This document shows positions 8,096-17,561 of a stretch of DNA of 55,527 nt, piece after piece. Below the pieces are notes generated by a model. The model saw nothing but the letters and a program-made list of their open reading frames with translations. It ran no database searches and had not been told where the DNA came from. Location of the stretch: the NCBI GenBank assembly GCA_036506495.1, contig DASXRQ010000108.1, forward strand, positions 1 through 55,527, read 5' to 3'. Position numbers and translations under genes: made by a program. This stretch comes from DASXRC01 sp036506495 (GTDB taxonomy: Bacteria; Actinomycetota; Actinomycetes; Mycobacteriales; Micromonosporaceae). How positions within the stretch are numbered: position 1 is the first letter of the stretch; every line of letters begins with the position of its first letter.

Positions 8096-9760
8096 CTATT
8101 TGACCGCCACCGTGGCGCTGACGGTGGCCTGGTCGATCTCGGTCGTGCGCACCGTGAACCGGAAGCGCCAGTCGCCGGGCGTGGGCAGCCGGATCTCGCC
8201 GATGGCGTGGTTGTCAGTGATCTTCAGCAGCGGGATGTCGATGGCCTCGATTCCGTTCCCCGGCAGCGACGCGCTGGCCCGCCACTCGGCGACCGGCTGC
8301 GGATTGCCGTCCGGCGCGTACGCGAACAGGTGCACCGAGTTGTTGCCAACCGCGGCCGGGTCGACATCCACCTGCAGCGAGTAGAGCGCCGAGGTAAGCG
8401 TGGCGGTGTAGTACGAGGGCGGGGGGACGTTCTGGTTGGCTTCCGCTGTCCGGGCCGGGGTTGTCTGCACGAGCACCGTCGACAGGGCCAGGACGACTGC
8501 GGTGATGCCGAGCTCGGCCATGACCGCCCGCCGCAGGCGGCCTGGCTGCGCGGCGGCCAGCCGGGTCCGGACCATCCGCCGGGAGTACGCCGCCACCGCG
8601 ATCGCCACGGCGAACAGGCCGATCTTGGCAAGGACCAGCTGGCCGTACGCGGTGGAGACCAGCGCCTTCGGCGTACCGATTTCGATCAGAGCCTGCACCG
8701 TCCCGGCCAGCAGCAGGGCGCAGACCGCGAGCGCCGCCCAGCGCGCCCAGATCGGCAGAATCGCGCGCAGCTCGCGGTCGTCGGCCCTGCGCAGCAGGAA
8801 GCCGACGAGCATCACCAGTCCCCCGAGCCAGACCGCCATGCTCGCCACGTGGACCGCGTCCGCGACGACCGACACCGCCGGCAGCGGCGACGCGGCCGGG
8901 TGTCCGGACAGCGGCCATGTCGCCACGCCGGCGACGCCCAGGATGGCGAGCAGCGCGCGGTCCGTTGGGCCGCCGCGGCCGGCCAGGACCGGCCGCAGCA
9001 ACACGGCGGCCGCCGCGACGACGCCGAGCCGCAACACGTTGACCGTGCCGAACTGGCTCTGTAGTGCGTCCCGCAGGTCGGACCCGGTGACCTGGGTGAG
9101 CGAGTCGCCGGTGGCGTACGGAGCCTGCAGCAGCAGGCCGGCGACCGTGCCGACCGCGATCAGGCCCAGCCCGACCCAGACGAGCCGGCGCGGACCGCGG
9201 CGGGAGAGCCGGTTCGGCCAGAGCAGCATCAGCACCAGCACCGGACCGACGACGAGCACGAGCCCGGCGTACCCCACGTACTTCGCGACGTGGACCAGCA
9301 CGTTCACGACGGCGTCGACCCCGCCGCCGGCCTTGGCGGTCGGCGGCGTGGCCGATGGGGCCCCGACCGAGTACGAGTAGCCGCCGCCGACCGGGTGGCT
9401 GTCCGCGGAGATGACCCGGTAGCTGACCAGGTACGTCCCCCGTGCCCCGCCGGGTCTGAGCGGGATGGTCACCGTCTTCCCCGCCGCGTTCGGCTTACCC
9501 GTGTCCGCCCGCTTGCCGTCCGGCCCGATCACGCTCACCTTGCCGGCGACCGGTCGCACCGACTCGCTGAAGGTGAGCACGACGGCGGCGGGCGGGGTGG
9601 CGAGAATCGCGTTCTCGGGCGGGCTCGTACGCACGAGCGCGGCGTGCGCGCTGGCCGGGCTCGCCGGCACCAGGAGTACGCCCAGGACGCCCATCAGCAC
9701 GCCGATCAGCGCCGCCGCGCCGCGGGACCACCGGGGGGCAGCGACACTCATGCCCGACAT
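8096..9760 (-). CDS. CopC-CopD fusion copper-resistance/uptake protein
   Basis: A 554-residue envelope protein. After a signal peptide (cleavage predicted after Ala38) the mature N-terminus is His39 (AHAALVRTSPPEN), the copper-brace His of CopC. A CopC beta-sandwich runs to about residue 135. A CopD domain of about eight membrane helices follows (about 150-440). A periplasmic-type C-terminal beta domain occupies about 450-554. CopC/CopD fusions, as in Bacillus YcnJ, import or handle copper. The gene sits alone, divergent from the MauE/DsbA-like pair. The first ATG of the MSGMSV N-terminus was taken; the second Met is also possible. Confidence 0.9.
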   Translation of the reverse strand: MSGMSVAAPRWSRGAAALIGVLMGVLGVLLVPASPASAHAALVRTSPPENAILATPPAAVVLTFSESVRPVAGKVSVIGPDGKRADTGKPNAAGKTVTIPLRPGGARGTYLVSYRVISADSHPVGGGYSYSVGAPSATPPTAKAGGGVDAVVNVLVHVAKYVGYAGLVLVVGPVLVLMLLWPNRLSRRGPRRLVWVGLGLIAVGTVAGLLLQAPYATGDSLTQVTGSDLRDALQSQFGTVNVLRLGVVAAAAVLLRPVLAGRGGPTDRALLAILGVAGVATWPLSGHPAASPLPAVSVVADAVHVASMAVWLGGLVMLVGFLLRRADDRELRAILPIWARWAALAVCALLLAGTVQALIEIGTPKALVSTAYGQLVLAKIGLFAVAIAVAAYSRRMVRTRLAAAQPGRLRRAVMAELGITAVVLALSTVLVQTTPARTAEANQNVPPPSYYTATLTSALYSLQVDVDPAAVGNNSVHLFAYAPDGNPQPVAEWRASASLPGNGIEAIDIPLLKITDNHAIGEIRLPTPGDWRFRFTVRTTEIDQATVSATVAVK

Positions 9761-9797
9761 GCTCTCGAAACCGCCGACGGCCTAGCCAACCGCCCTC

Positions 9798-9827
9798 CCC
9801 GATCATGCACTTTCGCGTCGATCAAGG
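9798..9827. repeat. 30-nt GATC-type dispersed repeat, copy 1
   Basis: This segment in the copCD/mauE intergenic space matches 39473-39502 at 25 of 30 positions. Both contain GATCA near each end and a GCACTT core. The rest of 9761-10013 holds no recognisable gene apart from the possible leader frame at 9979. Confidence 0.5.
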
Positions 9828-9978
9828 ACCTCTCGACGCCGCGCGACCCCGCGCCTCGTCGCACGTCATGTCCGGTAGTCGGGGGCGCCGGCCGGAAAGT
9901 TCCGGCCGTCGCGAGCGACCGCACACGCCGCTCGGTCACGACCGGGTGGCACAGGATTCGCGGGTACCCTGAGGTGCC

Positions 9979-10014
9979 GTGGGCGCTGACCGCAGACGGG
10001 GGATCGCAGACTAG
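9979..10014 (+). other. Possible 11-codon leader peptide before the MauE-like gene
   Basis: A GTG at 9979 opens an 11-codon frame (MGADRRRGIAD). Its TAG stop shares one base with the GTG start of the next gene, and TACCCT lies 8 nt upstream of it. Translation of this mini-frame would couple to the membrane-protein gene. Length and position are the only evidence. Confidence 0.25.
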
Positions 10015-10523
10015 TGAGTGTGGGAACGACCGTGCAGACCCTGACGCGGGCCGCCCGCTGGCGCGCGATCCAGCCGTGGGCCGGCACCCTGGCCCGAGTC
10101 GGGCTCGCGGCGGTCTGGCTCGTCGCCGGAGCAGCCAAGGTCACCGACCTGGCCGGCTCGGGACGCGCGGTCAACGCGTACCGACTCATGCCGTACGACG
10201 TGGCGCGGGTCGTCGGCGCGGCGCTGCCGTTCGTTGAGCTCGCCCTCGGCGTACTCCTGCTGATCGGGCTGGCCACCCGCTTGGCCGCCGGCGTCTCCGC
10301 GGGCCTGTTGGTCGTGTTCATCGCGGGCATCTCGTCGGCGTGGGCCCGCGGACTCGCGATCGACTGCGGTTGCTTCGGCAGCGGGGGTCAGCTCGCGGCC
10401 GGCCAGAGCCCCAGCTACGGCCCGGAGATCGCTCGAGACGTCGCGTTCCTCGCCCTCTCGGCCTTCCTGATCGTCTATCCCCTCACGCGGATATCCGTCG
10501 ATTCGGCCCTGGAGCGAGTGTGA
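10014..10523 (+). CDS. MauE/DoxX-like membrane protein
   Basis: A 169-residue protein with four or five membrane helices and a conserved CGCFG motif in a loop (IDCGCFGSG, about residue 119). This is the signature of the MauE/methylamine-utilisation and DoxX-like redox membrane proteins, thought to move reducing equivalents across the membrane. It overlaps the following thioredoxin-fold gene by 4 nt (GTGA), so the two should form a redox pair analogous to DsbB/VKOR-DsbA or CcdA-thioredoxin. The GTG start is chosen because the coding frame and first helix begin there. Confidence 0.8.
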   Translation: MSVGTTVQTLTRAARWRAIQPWAGTLARVGLAAVWLVAGAAKVTDLAGSGRAVNAYRLMPYDVARVVGAALPFVELALGVLLLIGLATRLAAGVSAGLLVVFIAGISSAWARGLAIDCGCFGSGGQLAAGQSPSYGPEIARDVAFLALSAFLIVYPLTRISVDSALERV

Positions 10524-11233
10524 GCAACCGAGTGCAGCAAAGGCAGGCCAAGCGGGTCGTCAGGGAGCAGCTGGCCAAGGAGGCTCGGCGCCGCCGGGCG
10601 ATGTGGACCACCGCCATCGCGGTCGCGGTGCTGCTGATCGCGGGCCTCATCGGCTGGGGCGTGTACGCCTCGCAGAGCTCGTCGTCGTACAGGACGCCGG
10701 CCAACGCGAGCGCGGACGGATCGGGCCTGGTTGTCGGCTCTGGTCCGGTGACCGTGGACATCTATGTGGACTTCATGTGCCCGCACTGTAAGGAATTCGA
10801 GACCGCGGCCGGGCCGACGCTGGACCAACTGGTAGCCGACAAGAAGGTCAAGTTGGTGTACCACCCGGTGGCGTTCCTCGACCCCGCCTCCACCAACCAG
10901 TACTCGACGCGGTCCTCGTCGTCCGCCGCGTGCGCAGCGGACGGCGACAAGTTCGGGCCGTACCTCCAGGCGCTGTACACCCGGCAGCCCGCCGAGGGCG
11001 GACCCGGGTTGAGCGACGACGAACTGATCCAGGTGGGCGGCTCGGTCGGGCTCATCGATCCGGCGTTTGCCCGGTGCGTACGCGGCGGCGACTATCGCAC
11101 GTGGACCCAGCACGTCACCGACGCGGCCAGCCAGCGCGGCGTCACCGGCACGCCAACGGTCTACGTCAATGGCACGCAGACCGACGCGACGGCGGCGGCG
11201 ATCACCGCCGCAGTGACGGCGGCGAAGAAGTAA
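10520..11233 (+). CDS. Membrane-anchored DsbA-like thiol-disulfide oxidoreductase
   Basis: A 237-residue protein. A basic cytoplasmic N-terminus (RQAKRVVREQLAKEARRRR) leads into a single helix (about 28-50). A DsbA/thioredoxin_4 domain outside the membrane follows, with active site CPHC (Cys87, Cys90) and the cis-Pro loop GVTGTPTVYVNG. It probably oxidises or isomerises secreted proteins. A second Cys pair (AACAADG and FARCVRGG) may form a structural disulfide. The GTG start overlaps the MauE-like stop by 4 nt, which predicts joint expression and function. Confidence 0.9.
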   Translation: MSNRVQQRQAKRVVREQLAKEARRRRAMWTTAIAVAVLLIAGLIGWGVYASQSSSSYRTPANASADGSGLVVGSGPVTVDIYVDFMCPHCKEFETAAGPTLDQLVADKKVKLVYHPVAFLDPASTNQYSTRSSSSAACAADGDKFGPYLQALYTRQPAEGGPGLSDDELIQVGGSVGLIDPAFARCVRGGDYRTWTQHVTDAASQRGVTGTPTVYVNGTQTDATAAAITAAVTAAKK

Positions 11234-11287
11234 CCCCGACCCGTACGTCCCGGCGCGTCGATTACCCTGGCGCCCGGGAGGTGCGCC

Positions 11288-11674
11288 ATGGATCCTGCGC
11301 GACCCGTGAGTAGGGTGACACCCGCGGAACGCGTCGAGGGCGACGCCACGCCCGGCATGACGCGCGAGCAGGCGATCGCCGTCCCCGGTCTCTGGGCGGG
11401 GTACGTCCGCACCGACGCCCATACGACCAGCGCCTGGCACCACCACGCTGACTACGACACGTCGATCTACGTCCTGCGCGGCACGCTCCGCATGGAGTCG
11501 GGTCCGGGTGGCACGTCGGTGGTCGAGGCGGAACCGGGGGATTTCCTGCACGTGCCGAAAGGCGCGATCCATCGCGAGGGCAACCCGGGCGACGAGGCGG
11601 GCCAGATCATCGTCGTCAGGGCCGGATCCGGCCCGGCCGTTGTCAACGTCGACGGGCCAGCGCCGGGCCCATGA
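11288..11674 (+). CDS. Cupin-domain protein
   Basis: A 128-residue single-domain cupin. Motif 1 is AWHHHADYDTSIYVLRGTL, giving metal-binding His residues and a later acidic/His set. Motif 2 is PGDFLHVPKGAIHRE. Such small cupins bind a metal and act as isomerases, dioxygenases or sensors; the substrate cannot be read from the sequence. The ATG follows GGGAGG at normal distance. A perfect 12-bp hairpin begins 16 nt after the stop, so the gene appears to be its own transcription unit or the end of the preceding redox unit. Confidence 0.85.
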   Translation: MDPARPVSRVTPAERVEGDATPGMTREQAIAVPGLWAGYVRTDAHTTSAWHHHADYDTSIYVLRGTLRMESGPGGTSVVEAEPGDFLHVPKGAIHREGNPGDEAGQIIVVRAGSGPAVVNVDGPAPGP

Positions 11675-11689
11675 GCGTACGCGCCCGCT

Positions 11690-11718
11690 CGCCGATCATG
11701 GCCCTGCCATGATCGGCG
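11690..11718. terminator. Perfect 12-bp GATC hairpin after the cupin gene
   Basis: CGCCGATCATGG and CCATGATCGGCG pair exactly around CCCTG. The position fits a terminator. The arm sequence recurs in the larger palindrome at 39487-39559, so it also belongs to a dispersed repeat family. Confidence 0.6.
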
Positions 11719-11755
11719 GAGACCGAGGCCGCCCGAGTCGGTGCTGATCGGCCGG

Positions 11756-11761
11756 TAGGGT
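11756..11761 (+). promoter_or_regulatory. -10 box TAGGGT of a leaderless promoter (bcp)
   Basis: TAGGGT followed by 6 nt and then the ATG at 11768. The same hexamer and spacer length are used at 6576-6581. Confidence 0.55.
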
Positions 11762-11767
11762 CGGGGA

Positions 11768-12259
11768 ATGACGACCGCATCGCGATCCGGCGACGCCCGG
11801 CTGGCGCCCGGCGACGCCGCCCCCGACTTCACGCTCCCGACCGACACCGGCGGCAGCCTGTCGCTCCACGACCTGCGCGGCCGCAGGGTCGTGTTGTACG
11901 CGTATCCGGCGGCGATGACGCCGGGGTGCACCACGCAGGCGTGCGACTTCCGCGACTCGCTCGCCTCCCTGCAGGCGGCCGGGTACGAGGTGGTCGGCAT
12001 CTCGCCGGACAAGCCGGAGAAGCTGGCGAAGTTCCGCGAGCGCGACGCGCTGACGTTCCCGCTTGTCTCCGATCCCGACAAATCAGTGCTGTCGGCGTAC
12101 GGGGCGTACGGCGAGAAGCAGCTGTACGGCAAGACGGTGACCGGGGTGATCCGCTCCACGTTCGTCATCGACGAGAAGGGGCGGATCGAGCGGGCGATGT
12201 ACAACGTCAAGGCCACCGGTCACGTCGCGAAGCTGCGCAAGGACCTCGGCCTGGACTGA
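11768..12259 (+). CDS. bcp: Thioredoxin-dependent peroxiredoxin, Bcp/PrxQ type
   Basis: A 163-residue atypical 2-Cys peroxiredoxin that reduces hydrogen and organic peroxides with thioredoxin. The motif MTPGCTTQACDFRD gives peroxidatic Cys54 and resolving Cys59, the spacing typical of PrxQ. The start is supported by the TAGGGT leaderless box, and no ribosome-binding site is seen. It lies directly upstream of tRNA-Leu. Confidence 0.95.
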   Translation: MTTASRSGDARLAPGDAAPDFTLPTDTGGSLSLHDLRGRRVVLYAYPAAMTPGCTTQACDFRDSLASLQAAGYEVVGISPDKPEKLAKFRERDALTFPLVSDPDKSVLSAYGAYGEKQLYGKTVTGVIRSTFVIDEKGRIERAMYNVKATGHVAKLRKDLGLD

Positions 12260-12318
12260 CCGCGCCTACCCCGTCCGGGCCGGCCGGGGTGGCGGTCTAG
12301 CCTCTACACTCGGGGCGC

Positions 12319-12403
12319 GCGGGAGTGGCGTAACAGGCAGCCGCGCCAGGTTTAGGTCCTGGTGTCCGAGAGGACGTAGGGGTTCGACTCCCCTCTCCCG
12401 CAC
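12319..12403 (+). tRNA. tRNA-Leu (anticodon TAG)
   Basis: An 85-nt class II tRNA with a long variable arm. The acceptor is GCGGGAG paired with CTCCCGC. The anticodon TAG lies at 12353-12355 in loop TTTAGGT between CCAGG and CCTGG. The T arm is GGTTCGACTCC. CCA is not encoded (the sequence reads ACCC). It serves the rare CUA codon. Confidence 0.95.
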
Positions 12404-12410
12404 CCTTTGG

Positions 12411-13136
12411 TTACTTGCTCGGCCTCAGCTTGTCGAGGTCGATCACGTCGGTGTCCGCTGGGCCCACGACGTCCGAGAACGAAGCGCCGAAGTCGCTGAA
12501 CGTCAGCTGGCCCTTATTCTTCGGCCCCTCGAGCATCAGTGGATACGGCTGCCCGGTCGTCGCCACCCACAGCGTGCCGCCATCGGCACCGCTCTCGATG
12601 ACCGCGACCGCGTTGCCGCCGGTGACCTGCTTCGTCTCACCCTTGGACAGCTGACCCTTCGGCTTGAGCAGCTCGCTCGGATCAGTGATCTTGAATAGCT
12701 GCGTGAAGTTCTTGTCCGTCGTCGACAGCCTGGCCCATTTGTCGCCCATCAGCTGGGCCATCGTCGCACCGGCGTCACCGGCGTTCGCCTTCCAGAACGC
12801 CTCGTCCGGCCGGATGTAGTTCTGCCCACCGATGGACAGCAGCTCGATGGTCGCACCCTCGGACGTGATCGATCCGAGCAGATTCTTGCCAGAGATCTTG
12901 AAGTCCAGACTCAACTTCTGGCCGTCCGAATCGATGTCGCCCTTTATCCGGTAGGACTTCGCACTCTCCAGCGCGGCCGTCGCCTTGTCGAGGATCTCGG
13001 TCGGCGACAGGGTCGACACTCCGTTCGCCGTCGGAGCCGTCGATTTCGGCTTCGGAGCGGCCCCGCCGTCACCGCCACACCCGGCCAGCAGCGCACCGGC
13101 CAGCGCGAGCGGCACCAACGCATACCTGATTCGCAT
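12411..13136 (-). CDS. LppX/LprG-type lipoprotein
   Basis: A 241-residue lipoprotein. The signal peptide ends with lipobox LLAGC followed by GGDGG and a Pro/Lys linker. A single beta-rich domain then shows the pattern of LppX_LprAFG/LolA-like lipid carriers (DKATAALESAKSYRIKGDID, then DFKISGKNLLGSITSEG). Mycobacterial relatives bind triacylated lipids and move them to the outer envelope. The ATG at 13136 follows GGGGAGG at 7 nt and directly starts the signal peptide; upstream in-frame codons have no such support. It converges with tRNA-Leu. Confidence 0.82.
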   Translation of the reverse strand: MRIRYALVPLALAGALLAGCGGDGGAAPKPKSTAPTANGVSTLSPTEILDKATAALESAKSYRIKGDIDSDGQKLSLDFKISGKNLLGSITSEGATIELLSIGGQNYIRPDEAFWKANAGDAGATMAQLMGDKWARLSTTDKNFTQLFKITDPSELLKPKGQLSKGETKQVTGGNAVAVIESGADGGTLWVATTGQPYPLMLEGPKNKGQLTFSDFGASFSDVVGPADTDVIDLDKLRPSK

Positions 13137-13194
13137 GATCCGTCCTCCCCTGAGTCCCCGACCACAGTAGGCCACGCGGACCAGGGATGGTGCC

Positions 13195-14004
13195 CTACTG
13201 CACCGACACCGGGTCACCCACAGCGATCGCACCGACACCATCCCGGATCAGGTTCATCCCGAACATCAGCTTCTGCCCGATCCGGCGATGCTTCGCCAGC
13301 ACCTGCAGCGGTTCCCGGCCCTTCACTCCGGTCTCGGGGTCCACTGTGGTCAGTACGCACCGATCGCACATCTTGACCGCCCGGAACGTGACCGCTCCGA
13401 TCCGGATCCGCTTGCCGAGCCAGTCGTCCTCAGCCCACGGTCGGGCACCCGCGACGACGACACTGGGCCGGAAGCGGGTCATCGCGAGCGGCCACTCGTC
13501 GCTAGCTGACGAGACCAGAGCGTCGTTGAGCGCGTCCAGCGAAGCGACGTTCGTGACCAGCAGCGGGTACCCATCGGCAAAGCTGACCCGGTCGGTTGGT
13601 TCGCTGAGGTCCGGGTTGGGCGCGCGCCGTGTCGGATCGTCCAGCCACAGGAGCCGAACGTCCCGGCCGATCGCCTTGGAGAACCACACATCCGCGGCCG
13701 GCCCCGCCGACCGCGCCGGCACCGGGTCGGCCCAGACGCGCGCGCCCGCGAGCTCCCCCCGGACCGGTTCGACCACGTCGAGGTCCGGCAGTCCGGGCGT
13801 ACGCACAAGCAGCCCACCACGGCGGTGCGTCGGCTGGATCTGCGTCATCACCGGCTCTTCGCGCTGCGTCACCGGCGTACCGTCCGGCTCCACCACCACC
13901 CAGCGCCGGTCGCCGGCCAGACCCCACGGCTCCACCCGCGCGGCGTCGTGGTCGAGCCGGTGACAGCTTTTCACCGGATACGTATGTATGGACGCCAGCC
14001 GCAT
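13195..14004 (-). CDS. MOSC-domain protein
   Basis: A 269-residue protein with an N-terminal MOSC_N beta-barrel (MRLASIHTYPVKSCHRL, GDRRWVVVEPDG) and a C-terminal MOSC domain. The conserved Cys lies in CDRCVLTTVDPETG, and the segment GWARPW-like LGKRIRIG precedes it. MOSC proteins (YcbX, mARC) bind the molybdenum cofactor and often reduce N-hydroxylated bases. The ATG at 14004 is chosen over the upstream GTG because TAGGCT lies 7 nt before it and family proteins start at MRLASI. Confidence 0.88.
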   Translation of the reverse strand: MRLASIHTYPVKSCHRLDHDAARVEPWGLAGDRRWVVVEPDGTPVTQREEPVMTQIQPTHRRGGLLVRTPGLPDLDVVEPVRGELAGARVWADPVPARSAGPAADVWFSKAIGRDVRLLWLDDPTRRAPNPDLSEPTDRVSFADGYPLLVTNVASLDALNDALVSSASDEWPLAMTRFRPSVVVAGARPWAEDDWLGKRIRIGAVTFRAVKMCDRCVLTTVDPETGVKGREPLQVLAKHRRIGQKLMFGMNLIRDGVGAIAVGDPVSVQ

Positions 14005-14011
14005 GCCGGCC

Positions 14012-14017
14012 AGCCTA
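14012..14017 (-). promoter_or_regulatory. -10 box TAGGCT of a leaderless promoter (MOSC gene)
   Basis: TAGGCT plus a 7-nt spacer precedes the ATG at 14004 and decides between two candidate starts. Confidence 0.55.
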
Positions 14018-14038
14018 TCCACCCACCCCCACCGCGCC

Positions 14039-14095
14039 GATCTAGGGGCGAATTCTGGTGATCGGCGATCAACTAACCAGAACTCGCCCTAGATC
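14039..14095. repeat. GATCTAGGGCGAATTCTGGT palindrome, copy 1
   Basis: Arms at 14039-14059 and 14076-14095 pair, apart from one bulged G and one mismatch, around a 16-nt loop. The structure lies between the MOSC start and the methyltransferase stop, where it can terminate the latter. A second, perfect copy is at 26967-27028. The purine-rich tail 14096-14157 (GCGAAAGG units) holds no gene. Confidence 0.75.
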
Positions 14096-14157
14096 GACGC
14101 GAAAGGGTGGACGCGAAAAGGGGGGCAAGAAAGGGGGCGCGAAAGGGCGGCGTCGCG

Positions 14158-14991
14158 TCAGAATGCCGCGCCGATGCCGTCGCCCGGGAACCAGTGGTTG
14201 GCCGGCATCTCGCGGTACGCGAGGAACCTGCGGCCGGTCTTCTCGGCCTGCCGGGCGAGCACGTTGGTGACCGTGACGTTGTCCGTCAACAACACCGCGC
14301 CCGGCGCGAGTTGCGGCTCGACGGCCTCGAACTCGCGCCGTTCATGCACGGCCGCGTGGTCGCTGTCGTGCAGGAACAGGTCCACCGGCCGGTCCAGCGC
14401 ACCGATCGAAGCGACCGAGTCGCCGAGGACGAGGTCGACCACGTCCGACCACGGTCGGGCCCGGGCGAGGTACCCGGCCTCCGGGTTGATGTCGAGCGAC
14501 GTGACCCGCCCGGGTCGGCCGTCCGCCGCGTTGCGCAGCAGCGCCGCCGCGATCACACAGGTGCCGAGTCCCTTGTCGACACCGGTCTCGACGACATGGG
14601 ACGGCTTGCGGGCACGCACGATGGCGTACCACCCGATCCGTCGCCCGTAGTGGACCTGCCGGTCGGCCAGGCCGCGGCGGGCGGCCGAGGCGGTCGCGGC
14701 CTCGATCTGCCGCCGCAGCGCATCGTCGGACTCGATCTCGACGAACCAGTCCCGCACGTGCGAGACCGGCACGTCGCACACGATGCCGACGAACCACGCC
14801 AGGTGCTCGCGGCTGAGCGGGGTGAGGTCGTACGTGTAGTTGTGGTGCTCGTGGGAGCTGACCAGCCACCGGGCGGACAGCCTCAGCACGCGCGCGTCGT
14901 ATCGGGCGACCGAGGCGAGCCGCTTGGGGAACGCCGCCACCGGGGCGAGCCTCGTCCGGGCGATCGCTCGGCGGAAAGTCACGCGGTCCAC
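14158..14991 (-). CDS. Class I SAM-dependent methyltransferase
   Basis: A 277-residue protein with a Rossmann methyltransferase domain: the SAM-binding VVETGVDKGLGTCVIAAAL loop, an acidic ribose contact in VTSLDINPEAG, then VVDLVLGDSVASI and DLFLHDSDHA. The acidic-His pattern in the last motif is like the Methyltransf_24 and cephalosporin-hydroxylase-like families. An N-terminal basic helix region precedes it. The substrate is unknown. The GTG at 14991 is chosen because TAGCCT lies 7 nt upstream. An in-frame ATG at 15036 would overlap the hut regulator's promoter. Confidence 0.8.
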   Translation of the reverse strand: MDRVTFRRAIARTRLAPVAAFPKRLASVARYDARVLRLSARWLVSSHEHHNYTYDLTPLSREHLAWFVGIVCDVPVSHVRDWFVEIESDDALRRQIEAATASAARRGLADRQVHYGRRIGWYAIVRARKPSHVVETGVDKGLGTCVIAAALLRNAADGRPGRVTSLDINPEAGYLARARPWSDVVDLVLGDSVASIGALDRPVDLFLHDSDHAAVHERREFEAVEPQLAPGAVLLTDNVTVTNVLARQAEKTGRRFLAYREMPANHWFPGDGIGAAF

Positions 14992-14998
14992 GGGCCAG

Positions 14999-15004
14999 AG
15001 GCTA
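14999..15004 (-). promoter_or_regulatory. -10 box TAGCCT of a leaderless promoter (methyltransferase)
   Basis: TAGCCT plus a 7-nt spacer to the GTG at 14991. It lies back to back with the hut-regulator promoter at 15036. Confidence 0.45.
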
Positions 15005-15035
15005 CCCCGCCGACCTGGCTGAAATTGTTCATGCA

Positions 15036-15041
15036 TAGAGT
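15036..15041 (+). promoter_or_regulatory. -10 box TAGAGT of a leaderless promoter (hut regulator/operon)
   Basis: TAGAGT is followed by 6 nt and the GTG at 15048. The preceding AT-rich stretch (GAAATTGTTCATGCA, 15021-15035) stands out in this GC-rich region and may contain the regulator's own operator. Confidence 0.5.
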
Positions 15042-15047
15042 CAAGGC

Positions 15048-15902
15048 GTGAATGACACCGCGGACTTCGCGGCGCCCCCAGAGCGGGTAGTGGATCTGGT
15101 CCAGGGGGTTCGACTCACCCCGACCCAGCGTCGCATCGCGCACAGTCTCGTCGAGAACGCGGGTGCTGCCGCCTACCTGTCTGCCGCCGAGGTTGCCGAC
15201 CTGGCCCAGGTGAGCCAGCCGTCGGTGACGCGATTCGCGATGGCGTTGGGCTTCGATGGGTACCCCGCACTGCGCCGGCGGCTGCGCGAGCTGGTCGTGA
15301 ACGGCAGCGCCCCGGCTGCGCCGGCCGACAACGAACTGCAGCGGGCGGTACGCGCAGAGATCGACAATCTGGCCCGCCTCGCCGATCAGCTCGGCGACCG
15401 GGCGCCGATCGCGGACGCCGCCAAGCTCCTCGCGGCCAGCCGGCCACTGCCCGTGCTCGGGCTGCGCGCGGCCGCGCCGATCGCGGCGTACTTCGGCTAC
15501 TTTGCGGCCAAGGTGCTGCCCGACGTCCGGGTGCTCGAGCACGGCGGAAGCCTGCTGGCCGATCGCCTGGAACAGGCTCGCGCCGCGGGCGCGACCGCGC
15601 TGCTGGCGATCGTGCTGCCGCGCTACCCGGCCGAGGCACTGGACGCGCTGCGCGAGGCGCGTACGGCCGGCCTCGCCGTCGTGGCGATCACCGACTCGCC
15701 GGTCAGCTCGGCCGCCGACCTCGCCGATGTCGCACTGCCCGCCGGTGTCGGCTCCCAACTCGTCTTCGACCTGCACACCGCGCCGATGGCGCTGACGATG
15801 GTGCTGCTGCAGGCCGTCTGCGACGCCGCGCCGGCCGATGTGCAGCGCCGCCTCGAACACTTCGAACAGTCCGTGTCCCGCCGCCGGGTATTCGTTCCGT
15901 AG
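15048..15902 (+). CDS. RpiR/MurR-family transcriptional regulator of the hut operon
   Basis: A 284-residue regulator with an N-terminal RpiR helix-turn-helix (LTPTQRRIAHSLVENAG then ADLAQVSQPSVTRFAMALGF) and a C-terminal SIS sugar-isomerase-like domain (LPVLGLRAAAPIAAYFGYFAAK). The SIS domain usually senses a phosphosugar or other small metabolite. Here it is the first gene of the histidine-degradation operon, 9 nt before hutU, so it probably responds to histidine or urocanate and controls its own unit. The GTG start is chosen from the leaderless TAGAGT box. Confidence 0.88.
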   Translation: MNDTADFAAPPERVVDLVQGVRLTPTQRRIAHSLVENAGAAAYLSAAEVADLAQVSQPSVTRFAMALGFDGYPALRRRLRELVVNGSAPAAPADNELQRAVRAEIDNLARLADQLGDRAPIADAAKLLAASRPLPVLGLRAAAPIAAYFGYFAAKVLPDVRVLEHGGSLLADRLEQARAAGATALLAIVLPRYPAEALDALREARTAGLAVVAITDSPVSSAADLADVALPAGVGSQLVFDLHTAPMALTMVLLQAVCDAAPADVQRRLEHFEQSVSRRRVFVP

Positions 15903-15911
15903 GAGGTTGCG

Positions 15912-17557
<1,646 letters not shown>

Positions 17558-17561
<4 letters not shown>

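Noticed and set aside
14992..15036. Upstream ATG for the methyltransferase gene
   Set aside because: It would put the start inside the hut-regulator promoter and lacks a ribosome-binding site, while GTG 14991 has a well-placed TAGCCT box.
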